DNA of 64,000 nt from Oreocharis arfaki (Eukaryota; Chordata; Aves; Passeriformes; Paramythiidae), in the NCBI GenBank assembly GCA_013398015.1, contig VZRR01007845.1, positions 178,231 through 242,230 on the forward strand, read 5' to 3'. Shown piece after piece: positions 1 to 14,885 of this stretch. The notes beneath the pieces were generated by a model. The model did not search any database and was not told the DNA's origin. It worked only from the letters and a program-made list of their open reading frames with translations. The translations under genes and the position numbers were made by a program. Each line of letters opens with the position of its first letter. Position 1 is the first letter of the stretch.

Positions 1-3000
1 TTGTAAGACTACAGATTTTCCTGCAGACCTGTGTGACTTCAGTGTGAGGAGCATTATTGAAAAGGTCTGAGATTCACAAATCAACCTCTTGCAAATGTGC
101 TAAATCAACACAGAAGAGAAGTAGAAACATCTTCCACAGGTTTTAATTTATTACCTTTCCTGCAACATAAAACTAAGTTATACTTTGGTAAAATGCAGCC
201 ACATCTTTTTTCTTCCTGTCCTCACCCCACACCTGATGATGAGCTTCTTGTAAACCCACAAAGCAAAAAGGGTGAGGGGGAAAAGGCTCCATCTCTTTAT
301 CTCACGTATTTTGTGCAAATGTGCAAAAATTTTCTTTTATTTTTTTCCTAATAACCCTGTGTATCACACATCCTGAAGAGAAAATCAACTTGTTCATTTC
401 CTCTTAGATAAAAACCAAGACTCTTTGTTAAAAATGGTTCCAGTCCTCACCAGCACTGCACCCCAATTTAATCCAGGTCAAAGGAGCACTGGGCCTCCTG
501 CACTGCACCTACAGAAACATCCACATCTCACAGAGTTACCCCTGAGTCACTGTGCACAGTGATCACAGGTACATCAAGGATGCACTGGGATCCATGGCAA
601 AGCTGCTTAAATGAGTGCATGCAAAGGAGTTCCTACTGATTTCAACCAGCTAAACATCTAGAAGAGCATTTAAAATATTCTACTATAGGTAAAATTCTCA
701 TCTAAGCTATATTAAAATGTACAGGAGTAGAAGTTGCTTAAGTTTAAAAAGCTGCTGAAGGATACCACAGCTACATTTCATGAACCTGCACAGAAGTATT
801 TTCTGCCAGTTCACCTGTTCCACTGTAAAAGAGAGCAGAATCAGACCTGGATCCTACAGTCTGTGCATTCAATAGAAGAGTATGCTTAGGAGATATCTCA
901 TAGACACATAATCCCAGAGAGGTGCTTACTAATCCTAGCTGCTCTAAATTGAAACAGAATTATCCAGGAGTGTTGGCAAACATCGGCAAAATGCATTTAA
1001 AAAAGGGTAATTGAAACAGACTTCCACCAGTTTTGCAGAATATCTTTAGCAAATAGACAATCGGAGACTTCATTATTTGTTATCATTATTTTTAGTAGAG
1101 ACTATTTAAGATAGATACCAGAAGAATATACTCTGATAAACCACCTGAGAATTGTGAGATATTCGATATTGAATTTATATAATGCTTTTAGGAATTGTTA
1201 AGCACGATAACAGATTTCATTAATCCCAAAGTTATGTCCAAAATGAGCAGTGTTTTTTTCATTTGCTCCACCTGCCCTGCAGGTGTTTGAAATCCACAGG
1301 GCTTGCGAGTTAATTACTGATCAGTCACTGGAGTGGGATGGGCTAATTAAACTCTATTTGAAAAAGAAAAGAATGAAAAAAATCATTTTACAATAAGAGT
1401 CAGGATATTAACTGCACAGTAGTGGTGAAGGAAGAAGTTCTAGGAGCAGCCAGCTCTGAACAGAAGACTAGAGAGGAGCTGATGTCCCTTTGGAATAACT
1501 GTTCATCAATAAACCAAAGGATTTTCTATATTCAAAGTGGAAGTAATTTTCTCTAACAGCAAATGAAGTTTCTTAACAGTTTGTTTCCAATTAATCTTCA
1601 CTCCTGGAGAAAAGCTGCCCTTTAATACTTTGATACTTAAAGACAGTTGGCAGTCAAGTAAAGGAAACTGCAGTAAAGGCTCCAGGAAATTTGAAAACAA
1701 ATCCTACCTCGAGGCAATGCCAGAGAATTACATTTCTTACCTGGAAAATGGAACATGGGGTATTTTCATCCAATGAAAAGAAATAATTACGAGATCAATT
1801 GAAGCAAATTAGAAAGCAGGAAGTGATTTCCCTGGCAGGAGAACTAAGGCTCATTGCCTTAGACCTATTAAACAACCCCAAACCTTAGTCAGAAAAAAAT
1901 TCCCCCCCCCACCGTGTTTCTTTGTGTCCCTGGCAAAGAGGATTTGGTAAGCCTGCTGAGCAGGCACAGCTTCCTCCATGAGCAGAGCCACAATTTGGCC
2001 GAAATACTGTAATGCCTCTACTTCCCTGTCCACCTGACTAAAATGCACACATGCAGTCTCTCTCTGTGTTTAGCCAATGGTCATTATGTGAAAGAGGTCA
2101 GCAGGTGCACAAGAGTTGGAGATTTAACTCCCAGGTTGCTTTTGCATGTTAAGCTCATTTACAAAAAAAATATATAACCTGCATTTTAAGAGCTTAATGC
2201 TCCCTGATAGCAAGTTTTGGGTGTGCTACCCAGGGCCAGAAAACTTGCCAATGTTTATCCAAACACTCCTGAAAGAAACAGAGACTGATACCAAAGAAAC
2301 TCCTACACTAGTTTGGCTCCATCCTAGTTTTGGAAGAGTGGCCTGCTAAAAGGTTCAGCAGAGCAGTGCTTCTCACTGTTATTAGCATCTCTCTGCAGCT
2401 GCATCTCTGCCAATGCAGGAGTCTAAAAAAAACCACGCAAGGAAATACTGATGAGATCTTGCTCATCCCATATAATTTACATGAGAGTAGGTTAATCAGA
2501 ATCAGAAAATTGAGCATAATCTTGTATTGTTTCTTCTCCAATAAATGTTATCACAGAAGGTTCTGTCCCTTCAGACACTTGATAACACTGATAACATTTC
2601 TTTGTTTATGTACTTTCCTGCCAAAGACCTAGCAAGCTGTGAAGGAGGGGCTGTCTGTTTTCCCATCACTGCTTTTTTGGCTTCATTTACCACCAGGTTC
2701 TCCAGTTCTCCAATCCTCTAAGAAATGGGAGCACAGGTACCACTTATTTAGGTCCTCAGCTTCACCTACAGTTAATGGAAGATTTGTCATCGGTATTTTC
2801 CCACACAATCTCCCGTCTAATTTTACCCAATCTTCATAAGCCAAACTGTCTGCATCCTCTGGCCTCCTGTGGAGGATGATGGTTGAACTGGGAACTCAGG
2901 CTGAGGCTGAGACTACTTTCTTCCTGTTGCTGTTCATTGTACCCTTCAACACAGGTAAAGGAAAAAGAGGATTTAGTTTTCTTCCCAAAATAATGCCTTG

Positions 3001-6000
3001 ATTATCTCTGCACAACTGAGCCCTCGCAGAAAAGCCAGAATGTTTTCCCCGTTGGTCTCATTCTGCCATTGTAGAACAGGAACAGCAGCTCATCCCCTGC
3101 CTTGCAGGAGTATTAAAACAAAGCTACACTTCAGAGCTGCTCAGCACCAGCCATCACTGAAATGCTTACAAAACCAATAAAAATCCTCTTTCTTCTCATT
3201 AGCAAAGATGTTAAGATCAGCCACTTTTCACAAATTCCTCTGCATCAGCAGATGGGCTGCACCACCGACAATCTTCAATTGCTTGCTGTCCCCGTCCCAC
3301 AAGAAGTTAATCCTGACAATGTTGGTTTCACTGTTTCCAAGCCACCAGGCTCCAACACCCTCTCTGCATTACACGGAGCAGATGTTTACGTTACAGTTCC
3401 ATTTCCTTAACTAGTATCAGAGGATTTGTTTTGTGTGAAAGGAGATTTATTAGATTTTTCCAACCTCTTTAGAGTGTGGCTTGTGAAGAATATTAGATAT
3501 TCCAGTAGCACCATTTTCCCTGCTAAGAGTCACACGGACTCAGATATTCGTTGTCTTACAGCCTGGTAAAAACTTGGTTCTGTGAACAATGATTGTAACC
3601 AAGAGGGTTTCCATTCCCAACTGACTAATCATACAGCAAGTTAGAATATACTGCACTCAAATTCTTTTGTTCAGGCAAAATCCCTTCTTTAAATTGTATC
3701 TTTCAGCCCTAACAACACGTGCACTTCTTTGCTTAATTACACAGCCTGCTTTACCCCTCTCTTTTCCCATTCCCCTTTCAGTTTTTTCTTGCTCAGAGGT
3801 ATGCAAACCATCTGTGCAGACAGCATGGTCTAATAACTGTCTGCAAATCTGTTCCCTGAAAGTGACACTACCAAAGCTGGGAAGCCAAATAGTACCAGCT
3901 ACTAAGTGTTATGATTTATTCTTATAACGCTACAGCATTCAAAACTTTCCTGAAGTGTTCCTGAAAAGATACTTCAATTTTATTCTCCTAACACTTGCAC
4001 AGTGTGGAAACATATGCTCATTTTATCGCTTTCTTTTGTAAGATTTAAGTGTCTGGGATAATTAAAGAAACTCCAGGGAATTTACATGCTCCACTTACAT
4101 GAAGAGGAAGATTCCAGAGTCAAAAGATACATCCTTGGCCCACAGAACACCAAAGTGCATTTATAGAGCCTCCCAAAGTGCCTGTCTTCAAATTTTCACA
4201 TTATTTTTTCTTCGACTGTATTTTGGGAATCTATAGATTTACATGAAACTCTTAATGTTGTTTAAAAAAAAAAATTAGTAAATGTACAAGGATTTACCTA
4301 AACGAGATGCTAATTATAAAGTCATACCACCAGCCAGAACTTAAGTAAACAGCTCTATGATACTACAGGAGGAACACCGACATAATCTGACTTTGAATGC
4401 TACTGATGTAAAGAACAAGTGCAGTTTTTCAACCACAAACAAGTGCTGCAACTAGAGCAAAGACATACTTTTGACCAAAGCTAAAACCTGTCTCACAAAA
4501 AAGAGCCCCTTTTTCCATGATTTGGAGGAAAAAAAACCCCTAATTTAAATACACTCAAACTCATAGGAGTTTCTTATTAAAGGTATTTTCCTCTGGCAGC
4601 TCCCACATATTTGATGCTCACAGCATCTAACGCTTAAGAAAAGCCATATGCTATAAATCTTTCAACTTCTTTAAAACTTCTGTTTCTGATTATTAACCCT
4701 AATCTCAGCATAACTCTAAGTGTTAGGATCTCTCTCAACGTATTTCTCCCAATATATTTTTGCCAGTGTAGGGAATGGTGGAAGCAGAGGACAGGTAGGA
4801 GAAAGGAGAGGAAGCACTTTCCTTACATTCCCTCCAACCAGCAAAGCAGAGCTACTGTGTGGAAAGCAGTAAATTTTGCAGGGGAGAAAAAGTCAATGTA
4901 AATCTCTTTTCTCTTGGAGTAAAAGAACACTTTACATACCACAGTGCTGCTCCTTCTTGTGTTTTCTGCAATGACTACTCAGATCTTCCTACTGGGGACC
5001 AACTCGGCCCTTGCTAATGTTTAATTTAAATACTAATTTCCAAACCACACTTTTGAAGCAAACAGTCCTTAATGGAGAAGATAAAACATAAAGAAACATC
5101 AAAACAGTAATTCCAATGTTATTTTAACATTTAAGGAAAAGGAGTTATTCTTTCACAAGTATCAGTTAAAAGAACAGCTTTATAAAAAGTATATTCACAC
5201 TACAGGACTTATAAAAGTATGAGATATCTTCCCAAGAGGTAACAAGAAATACTGACAGAAGAAAACAGTGCTGCAAACTAAAGAGGGATAACCCAAAACT
5301 TTGTTTCACTTGTGACTGGCTGATGGATGATCGTGCCTTCCCACTGCTTAACTGGATTTCTAAGGTCTACCTTTTAACGTGATCATCTGTTTGTCTTCTA
5401 GCCATACTTGACAAATAAAATTAATTCGTTTGGATTTATGCAAGCTTCTTCACAGAATTTCCATGTATAAACATAAAATTCAAATTTTTAATTTAATATT
5501 TCCCCTTAGAAAAGAACAGGGGAGTGAGGAATGAGATTTTGTCATATTTGTCACATAATTCCATTTGATGTCATTCCTCTCTCAGTGATTTCTATCTGCA
5601 TAATTTAATAGTTCATTAACATATTACAGCCACTGAATCTCAAACAGCTGGTAATGATCATATTTCAGAATCTGTTAGCATCTACTTGCTATGATCTTGT
5701 TCTTCCCATCTTCCATCTGAACCACTTCCAGCTGATCAGTGGGGGGAAAAGTGTTATTAGAATCAAAATAGCAGCGTAGAAGACCTGCACTGTAACAAGC
5801 AACACCCCAAATTTTTAGGAGGATCTTTCCAACCAACATAAATAGGTTTCTGTGCAGCTTTCAGTAATATTTTCCATATGCATTATTTAAAAACAACCAT
5901 ATAGGTTAAGTTGTTGGAGCTTTTTTCTTCTCATCTTTTCAAATATTTAAAAGAATGCCTTCCCCTATAAGGGAAATAGCTCTGCCTTGGCATCTAAAAT

Positions 6001-6713
6001 CATTAGTATTTCTTTTATCTCAGATGCTGCCCAGATCATAGCCTAACTATTAAATGAAAACAGTCTTCATATAAAGTCAAGAGTATAAGCACAGTTAATT
6101 GAGTGTGAAAACACATATGGATCCCTCAGCCAGGAAATCAGGCTGCATTTTCTGCCCCGCATCTCATTTTTCTCCTCTCCTTCCTCAGAAAAGCTTCCAA
6201 ACAAGTCAGTGTAATAAGCTGCAATATTTATCCTATGAGACTTAGCAAAAAACTAGCTCAGGAGGACTGAAGGACATTTGCAATTTCATTGTAATTGCTG
6301 CTGATTCTCCATGATAAATCCAGGTAAAATCAGGACTCTTTCCAAGGTCATGGAGTTCACTCTGCATTATTATTAAGACTTATGCCTATTTACACAAAGT
6401 CATATCTAAGAATTTATTCCCTCAGATCAAGAAAGCAAATGACTGTAGCTGATAAAAACACCCCAAATCTGTCCGCAATTTCTCTGTTTTCACAAAGGAA
6501 AACCTGACCCACAGTCTTCATCTTAACAACAACAACAAAAAAATCATGAGGGCCTCGGGAATCTCCAGTCTCCATTTAAATAAATAGTCTTTGATACCCA
6601 AACTTACAATTTTCACAGCTTATTTTGTATTCAGTGCTTAATGCAAAATTGACTCAGATATGTTTTCCTGTAGCAGTAAAAGAATAATTTTTTTTTGTTG
6701 TTAAAAACTGTTT
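1..6713. other. Unique AT-rich DNA, no gene seen
   Basis: This is non-repetitive, AT-rich sequence with short open frames only (all 100 codons or fewer) on both strands, none with recognisable protein similarity. A run of nine C lies at 1902-1910, and there is a short (AAC)4 stretch near 6525-6536. I see no exon with both good splice signals and a convincing reading frame, no RNA gene and no interspersed repeat that I can name. Confidence 0.6.
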
Positions 6714-6897
6714 CACGGAATCACAGAACATTTCATCTCACGTTGGAAGAGACCCCTAAGGATCACCAAGCCCAACTCCCTGCTCCTGGCAGGACTATTA
6801 AAACTAAACCATGGGACTGAGAGCATTGTCCAGATGCTCCCTGAACTCTGGCAGGTGCCACGACCACTTCCCTGGGCAGCCTTTACCAGTGCCCATC
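6714..6897 (-). mobile_element. CR1 LINE, 5'-truncated 3' end
   Basis: Read on the plus strand, the segment opens with 'ggaatcacagaac', the complement of the CR1 3' terminus. It continues through the diagnostic 'ttggaagagaccc...aaggatcacc..gcccaactccc' block to 'cttccctgggcagcctttaccagtgcccatcc'. This order places the CR1 on the minus strand. Only about 180 bp of the 3' end remains, which is typical of the severe 5' truncation of avian CR1 copies. No reverse-transcriptase coding sequence is present, so the copy is dead. I made the identification by recognising the consensus blocks; the subfamily is not assigned. Confidence 0.85.
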
Positions 6898-9800
6898 CAT
6901 ACCTGTACTTAGCTTATACAGAGTGACACTGCAAAAATGCAACTTGTAATTCTAAATGTGTCTCAGTCTGTGATTTGTACAGAAATGTCACTATCAGGTT
7001 GCCTTTCCTATATCCTACAGGCTGCCATGACCTACTGAATGTCAGCTTCTAGGTGATTTATGTTTCCATCAACATGGAACACCAGCTAGTTCTGAATGTG
7101 TTAAAAAAGGAAAGGAACATCCAGTAGGAAGGTACCAGGGAGCTTGTTCTGAGCAAGGAAACTATTGGAACAAAGACACTGAAGAAAAAAAGATTTGGAT
7201 GAGAGCCACAAGAAAATACTGGGGCTTACTAAAAAGAAAAAATCTGCCTTTTTAAGAGTATGTGTATTGGACGTCTATTACATACCAATTTAAACACATA
7301 TTAATTTATGCCTTACTGACTGGTTATATCATAATCTATCATGGTATTCTAATAATTAAGAAAATTCGCTGGCAACATTTTAAAAATGTTATTTGGAATA
7401 GTAAAGGGCAGACACAAGTGGAGCATTCCCACAATTTCTACCACAAAAAGATTTTTCTCATCAGTTAAAATTCACTGAAGCAAATCTATTCATGCAAGCT
7501 TTTAACTTATGTGTAGATGAGATTAATTACTTGGATGAAAATTCAAAAACTTTTAGAAAGATCATTACTCTTTCTGTGAAATTAAATACCAAACTGTTCT
7601 CTTAATAAATGGAAGTCTTCGTGAAAAGCCAATGAGAAACTATTGAATGAGAATTTAGATTAGCCCTGAGAATTCTGTCTTCAAGTTTGGGAAGCCGTTT
7701 GCATTCCTAACAGCCACCAGCAATATCAAGCTCATTACTTAACGAGGGCAATCCAGCCTGTAAAACCAACTGGCAACTCACAAGGAACAGCTTTTAAGTC
7801 AAGAATGCTCTCTGGTGACACACTACTGATAATGGCTTTTATGTCAACGGCTACGAGAGATGCAAAACATGCAAAAGCCACAGATTTTATCTGCAAGGTC
7901 AGACTATCAGACATGCACAGCACCCCCCAGAATACAAAGGGAAACATTGCTTGATTTTAGTCATTACCAAGTGCAATTAACTATCCTCTACCTTGCAAAA
8001 ATTAAAGTGATCTATTAAAAGAACGTATTAAAGTATTTTCCATAGGTTCGGCAGTTCTATTTATGCTTCTTTTTAAGAGCCCATAAAGCAACTTGTGAAA
8101 CTATGGTCCCCCATACTGAGAAACTTGGTGATGATGCTGACACATCAGCTTACTAATTAGCACATACTCTCCAACTGCGGCTTTGCTTCTTTTTAAAAGT
8201 CTTTGTCAATAGAAATCTCTATAGCTTTTATGTTCTCGACGTGCAGTTAAAACCTTTACCATATTTATTACCTATCCCGAAGGCAATTCATGACAACAGG
8301 CTTTCCCAAGAGTATTAATGTTAATTTATATTACCCAAGCCCAATTCTGACTAGAAAATTTTACTTGATGGACATTTTTAAAAAAGTTTCATACTGTTTT
8401 AAAGCTTTGACATGGTAATAAGTAAGCTAAGGCCCACTACCACAAAGTATGCTGTTATTTTCCTGTAGAGTTTCAAACAAATATGTTTCCTTTTCAAAAG
8501 CAGAAAAGCTGCTTTTATTATCCTGACATTTCAGCAAAAGTTCCCCCTTTTTCTCCCCCGCTCTATGTTAGCAGGAAGCCTATTCTCCCACACGTTACGT
8601 GCTACAGAAGCCTCATATCATTGATCCCCCAGCTCCTCTTCAGTTTGCAGATACGCTTTACAGTCACAATATTTGTTCTTAAACTTCCTTCTCCTCCCAC
8701 CTGGACTTCTGTCCTCCATGTGAAGCTCATCTCTTTTCAAACACTGCTCTGCCACAGTCCTCTCTGGGGCACGTATCACTATTTAGACTGGCTTTCTCGT
8801 AGTTCCTTTCCTTGATTCTCTTGTCAGGTTTCCAGTCTCCTTTGGAACAATGCCTGTTCTCCCCTGAAGAGATCAGGATCTTATTTTGGTACCTGCACTT
8901 GCTTTGTACACCGCTCAAAACCAGAGCGGATGTAATTTATCTGGAGAGAGTCAGAGGAGATTTCACAAAAACAATACATGAAGATGATAAATCCTTTGTT
9001 CCCAGGACAAAGAGACTCTCAGACTAATCCAGCTTAAAGAGATCATTTTAGGTCAAAGAGAAGCCAAGACTCAGTGTGTAAATTAAGGCAGAGAGACACA
9101 CTGGCTTCTCTTCCCCTTCAGGCCTGCAACTGCTGTACCCCCCCAAAGAAACCACCAGAGAATACAACCCTGAGTGGGGGGAGTGGAGGGTGCTCAGCTC
9201 TTGTGCAGATTCCTGCCAGCTGCAGTTTCTCCTTCCAGGAACAAGAGTGCCTTAATTTCCACTGCACCATGAGGACAAGGACAGGTGTGGCAATGTGATG
9301 CCAGGGTACCAGTTCTGCCCAGCTTAGCAGAACATTTGGTCTTCATACAGACAGAGCTTCCAGGGTACCATTCTGAAAACAGTGCAGCTTGTTAAAATTC
9401 TCTGCCAAATCCCACAGGACATGCTGAATGAGACCCAGTATTGAATAAAAAGCAGTGCTAAGAGCACTTGGTTGCATTTTATGGGACCAGCCATCGATTG
9501 TGCTTACTTGCAAAAAGTTTTAAAATTACTACTTGTACTGATTCAGAAGATGGGAAATGATCCATATTTTATTATCTGCTTACATTTCTGCATAGCCATC
9601 ACTCTGGCTAGCAAACAAAAGCTTTCAAGAAGGTACTGTCCAACTAAAAAAAGACTGACAAGCTGAGAAAAAGTGACAGCAGAATGAAGTTACCTTCCCT
9701 GAGATACACCTGGCTCGTGAAGCTGATCACATCAATTTGGCAGATGGGTGGAAGAAGCAGCCAATGCAGACAGATAACCTATTACCTCTTCCAAAGAATC

Positions 9801-12800
9801 TTGAAGGTCAACCAAATACCCACAGTGATTTTGAGATGTTGTGATAGCTGGGTAATCCTCCTACAGGGAACAACAGCAGTGAGCACAGCAGCAGGAGGTC
9901 CTGACACAGGCATTCAACAAGCAGCCTTGTTTTCAGAGGAGAGCACTAATTGACATGAGTGCAACTTGTGTAAGTTAAATTTGCTGGGTTGCATTCAGTT
10001 TGTAATCCTTTCAACCGTAATCCATCCATAATAATAAGACACGTTTAGTGCTTTACCAAAACATTTCCATTCCCACACACAAAGCTGAAATCACTCATTA
10101 GCTGCAGCATTATTAAATCCTCACTGTTCAGTGACTTGGTCAGGAATGCATTTTGGCAAATGGTCTGAGGAAGAACAGATTCCAATGCTCTCTTAGAGTC
10201 TCAAGTAGCAGGACAGATGTTCTTAGTTTCTCTTCATCAAACATACACGCCAGCTACCTCTGTACAGCTGAGCTGTACTTGTGCTCCTAATGACACCCAC
10301 TGGGAGCTGGGAACGCACAGCCTCATCCAGTATTTCCTACAGCAAAACAAAGACATTAATTTTCCAGTTCAGGCAATAGCAGCAGGTTGCCTCAGCTTCT
10401 TGCCCAGTTTTATCTTCAGCAAGACATTTGCAGCTTTACAGTTATTAACCTCACCACTCCACAGTATTAAATACTGCTTTATTTTTCATTTTTAATAGAA
10501 AGCTCTGTATTTCTCTAATATTTAGCTTGTGGTTCTTTAGTGGTAAAAGCATCATCTATCAGGTGCTCAGAAAAAGAGCTCTTTATTCTGTTCAAGATCT
10601 GTTGTTTAAAACTAGAGGTACGTTTGGCATGTGAGTCCCATGCTCTAAGTGATCAAAACACAGAAGTGTCATCAGCCTCAAGCAGTAGGCAAACTCTTCC
10701 AAAAAATGAAATCTGCAGTTGCTGCTGAACTGGCTCATAATTAGCACGTGGCATTGACATTAAGACAATAAATTTAAACCTTTTAAATAAATAATGTCTT
10801 TAATATGTTCTAGAAGAGAGATTTTTTGAATTACTGTTTTTCTTGTTCCTGTTATTTATGATGAAAAACTAGCCTGGGACGAGAAATAGAGAAAAAATGC
10901 TGAAAGAGTAAATGAGATACAGCAACTGAAATGAAAGAGCCTCAAGCATAATGCAGCAGTATCTACCCAACAGCTCTCTTCTCAACCTGTTGGACTCCAC
11001 AAGGCTGCCAAAGCAAAATTTAACATCTTTTAGAAAAATCCAGGAGTACCCACCGTACTCAATAATCAGATTTTTAGCTGAGACAATGTGTATTTATACA
11101 GTTTTTGTAAATGCTGGATTTGTTTATAGCATTGTCAGCTGCACTTTTCAGAAGATCAAATGGAATAATAAAAAAATACCTCAAGAAAGATTATTGTCAT
11201 CACAGAGAGTTTACAAAATGGAAAGCGGGCTGTGAGTAGAGGAGGTTATAAATTTTACAGTGTTTTTTGATTTTACACACTGAAGAATTACCTCAATCAG
11301 ATTCCTTGCCTGTAAGGAACAGAAACTCTGGCTCTGCTTCTTGACAGCCACAGATGGTAATGGGCAGCCTCAGCTCAGCAAGCCTTCCTACAAATGGATT
11401 CCTGCAATACTGACCCAGCCACAGCACCTAGGAGCTGCATCCTGTCCCAAATTCCCTGGCCTTGACCAGCAAACACTGAGCTTGGTCCTAGACCACTGAA
11501 AATCCCTTCTCAGCCAGCCCCAGAGACAGCACGGTGCTGCTTGTTAGACTGAAGTGGGATTCTGGGCCTACTCATGGCGTAACTGCGCACTCCCCACCCT
11601 CACTTCCCAAAATACCTTCCTAGCTATGACATGCACGTTATTATAAACTCCTCAGTATCCAAAGCATAACGTTTAAATAACTCCCCATCCCCAGGAGAAC
11701 ACGCAGAATTTTCTGCTGTGCTCTTTTTAGACCATACCATAGAAACAGCACTTCGAGCACACTTCAAACGAGAGTTTCGCTTAATAATGACCACATTATA
11801 CACACAGCCTTGCATTCTGCTCCAGCTGTGCTTCACCCAGGCCTCTCTGGCCAAGAAGAGAAACATCTGTGAAGCATGACAGATTTAAGATATGCCCCTT
11901 CCCAAAGCAGTTCATTATCAAAACAGATCAACACTCCAAAGTAACAAATGTAGGATTAAGCTTACAGAAATGCCTCTGAAAGCTGAGCAGCGCAGGAGGT
12001 GCTTCCATTCTCTTCCTACCTGTCTTTTTTCGGTTTTGTCTTTTTGGTTTTTAATAACAATTCACAACTCCAGACAGGTTGACAACTTATTGAAAAGGAT
12101 TTTTCTTCAGAAAAGCTCTCATCACCGACTGTGTACCATCTTTATTACATTGGCACTGACATTTAACGCTCAATAAATCTGCAGCCCTTCAGTGGAGCTC
12201 TGCCTTAAACTCAGACTTCTCCTTTTCCTTTGATACTTGAGGTTTTCCAGGGACCAGGAGATAGTCCCAGATCTGGCACTTAATTATCATGCAAGCCACT
12301 TGCTTACACTCCTTCCCACTGGCAAGATGAAGCATGAAGAAAGGGCAGAAAAAAAAAAAAATTCCTAAGGGTCTTTCACAAAATTTCACTGCTGTTTTTC
12401 TCTCAACACGTGAAGTCAAACTGTGTCATTCCACTGAGCTGCAGTTTGTAACTTCCCCAACAACAATCACTGCAAAGTGAATGAGGAGTGACAGCCCTCC
12501 CAGCTAAATCTTCTGGCACAAGCTCATCATGAGACTCAACGGGGAAGGGTCGGGGGACGCTGCTGATTGATGCTGTCTCTCTCAAAATGGGGTGATGTAC
12601 GAACTCCTCAGTTAAACATTCCTGCACAGAAGCAACCCAGTGAGGTGGGAAAGGCACCACCAGTGCATAATGGCTAGGAGGGTTCTGAGAGAAAGGACTT
12701 CTACACTCCAGCTCAGAAACCTTTCACCCCAGCGGAACTGCTCAGATGATTTTCAACTGGCAGCAGAACTCCCTCAAGTAGAGCACTTCACAGGGGTTTG

Positions 12801-14403
12801 CAGCAGGGCTCAAGTGCAAAGCCCTTTGAATTCACTGAGCTGTGACAAAAAAGAGAATGTGGTTGACTCATCTGAACTGGGAGCACACAACTGGTTCCAG
12901 AAGACTTACTTATGCTATTGCTAACTGCCGAGAGAATTAAGCCCCAGAAGCAATTCCCTTCAATTGTTTTTGTTTTCTAGGTGTCAAAAACTAATTGCAA
13001 CCAGGTAGTTTGATCTACAGCAGATTTCCAGAGAAGCCAAAGAGCACAGGTGCGTGAAACAAGGATCTGACCCCTTCAGAGGGCTGACAAACCACCCCAT
13101 CTCAGCAGGTAAGCCTTTGTTAACACAGGTATACAAAAGTTACAAACTGGAAAACCACACTTGTAGATTCTCATCTGCTGGAAACTGGCACTTCTCCAGC
13201 ACCAGAGACAGCTTAAGTGCCAATAAGTCTACAGATAACGTGACCCTTTCACATCACAGATGACAGTGAACGAAGAGTGAGATGTGACAGCCGACGTATT
13301 CCTCGGGGTTAGCTTCCACTCCAAGCTGGAAATGGAGCATATGGAGTGCTTCACATGCACACAGTGTATGATACACGGCAAAACCCACTCTTGTTGGCTT
13401 TAGCTTTCTGTTTCTTACTGTTTCTCTTAGCCAAAACTTAAATTGACAACTCCAGCTTTCCTTAAGAAAATAAAATTTCTACTGTAGAACAAATCTGCAG
13501 GTCCTAAAATGAGGTAAAAAAATTGAAATGCATCATGGAAACTCAATATTTTAAAATCATACCTTTCTTTGTCAATTTTGTGATTCAGGTATTCGAGTTT
13601 AAAACACTTAGACTTGATAATGCTATATTTCTTAATTACAGTATTTCATTTTGGCATACAACATGCTTACACTTTAATACCAAACTTTATTCTAGGTTGT
13701 AAAGAAATGAAATTTAACTATACTCCTTCCAGAAGCCACTTTTAGCTTTCAGCACAGTAGACAGCATTAATGTGCCATTGCTGGGATGTGAAGCAGTCCC
13801 TTTCTTCCTTTAAGAGACTGTAATTCATTTTCTCAAACAAGAGCATGAATGTGACAAATGAGTTTTGCATACTGCAAGCATTACATGTTGTCATTTTGAC
13901 TATTTATTCATTTGTCCATGACAGGTTTGCTTCAAAGACATGCTCCCAAACTTCAGTATGTCTCTGTAATTGCCTCATTCTCCCCTGCTCTTCCCCAGCA
14001 GTGCCAGCCCTCTCTTTAGCTGTGTCTCTTAGCTCAGGATAAGCACAGAGGACATTCTGTGGCAAAATCAAGACTGCAATAATCTTTTTCTTCTCTCTGC
14101 CAGTCCCCATTTCATTTTAGTCAATACCTGTGTGTTCACAACACATTTGACAAGAACACACCGATTTTCTGCCTGGTTCTTTGTCATTTATGGGGCAGTA
14201 GGACAAGCAGTTCTAGACAGATGGACAGGATAGACACTCTTTGAGGAGATAACATTCTATTAGTGACTCATACACCATCTTGGCAAGCAAACCAAAGGTA
14301 TCCCACTGGATTTTAGCTTTGTACTAGATTCTCCACAGCTTTCTGGTTTAAGTAGTTACCTGCATTTGTGTAACAGGATGTGATATACAGTCATAAGTGG
14401 CCA
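6898..14403. other. Unique AT-rich DNA, no gene seen
   Basis: The stretch contains only short chance-length open frames on both strands (the longest is about 110 codons, at 8483-8815 plus) without recognisable domains. The segment around 9.1-9.3 kb is somewhat more GC-rich, with a short C-run, but shows no gene structure. An exon-like interval ending at a GTGAGT near 11233 was considered and set aside. I recognise no repeats here. Confidence 0.55.
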
Positions 14404-14511
14404 GGACTGGCAAGAGGAAACGGTCTCTTGGGCCACAGGAGATTCAGGCTGGATATTAGGAAAAACTACTTCACTAAAAGAGTGGTTGAGCATTGGAACA
14501 AGCTACCGAGC
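14404..14511 (+). mobile_element. CR1 LINE, upstream part of a split copy
   Basis: The sequence 'ggactggcaagaggaaac', then 'ggagattcaggctggatattagg', 'aaaaactacttcac' and 'cattggaacaagct', follows the avian CR1 3' region in sense orientation. The consensus expected next, 'gcccagggaagtggtgg', is missing here and resumes at 14944, after a 432-bp insertion. The two CR1 pieces are collinear and in the same orientation, so they were one element before the LTR landed. Confidence 0.85.
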
Positions 14512-14782
14512 TGATGCCTTAAGTTTTAACTTTTATAATTTAAAATCCTGTACTGTCTAGAGTACAACTCTAAAGTTTCTTGTAGCCTGTGAGCTGCTGC
14601 TCTCTTTGGCTAGATAGACATAACAAAGCCTCTCCAGGCCTGCCCTCCAAGGGCACCCAGCCTGTCCTAGGCCCAAAATGTAAACCAACATCTTGGGAAG
14701 GGAGGGTGAGCTTGGGGAAAATTACCTCATTAACTGAAGCTTTAATTGGAGAATTAAACTTGATGTGCAAATAGACCAAACT

Positions 14783-14789
14783 TATAAAA
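14783..14789 (+). promoter_or_regulatory. TATA-like box of the solo LTR
   Basis: TATAAAA lies about 270 bp into the LTR and upstream of its AATAAA signal, where the U3 promoter of a retroviral LTR is expected. It is a position-based inference; nothing here shows that it is still active. Confidence 0.5.
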
Positions 14790-14879
14790 GTGTGAAGAAC
14801 TCATGACCTGGGGTCCATCTTGGGCTCCATCTTGGCAGCAGCCTCTGGCTCCCCAGAGTGTAGGTTTGAAAGCCCTTCA

Positions 14880-14885
14880 AATAAA
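14880..14885 (+). terminator. Polyadenylation signal of the solo LTR
   Basis: AATAAA lies about 95 bp after the TATA-like box and about 58 bp before the LTR's 3' CA end, followed by T-rich sequence ('cctttattcccttac', 'gtctctgttttt'). This matches the R/U5 boundary region of an LTR. Confidence 0.6.

Noticed and set aside
1741..1830. Minus-strand CCAG|GTAAGA donor
   Set aside because: Every frame back to the nearest acceptor contains a stop codon.
11117..11232. Plus-strand interval ending at a GTGAGT with an open frame
   Set aside because: The acceptor context is mediocre and the frame is just the end of a chance open frame that terminates two bases past the donor.
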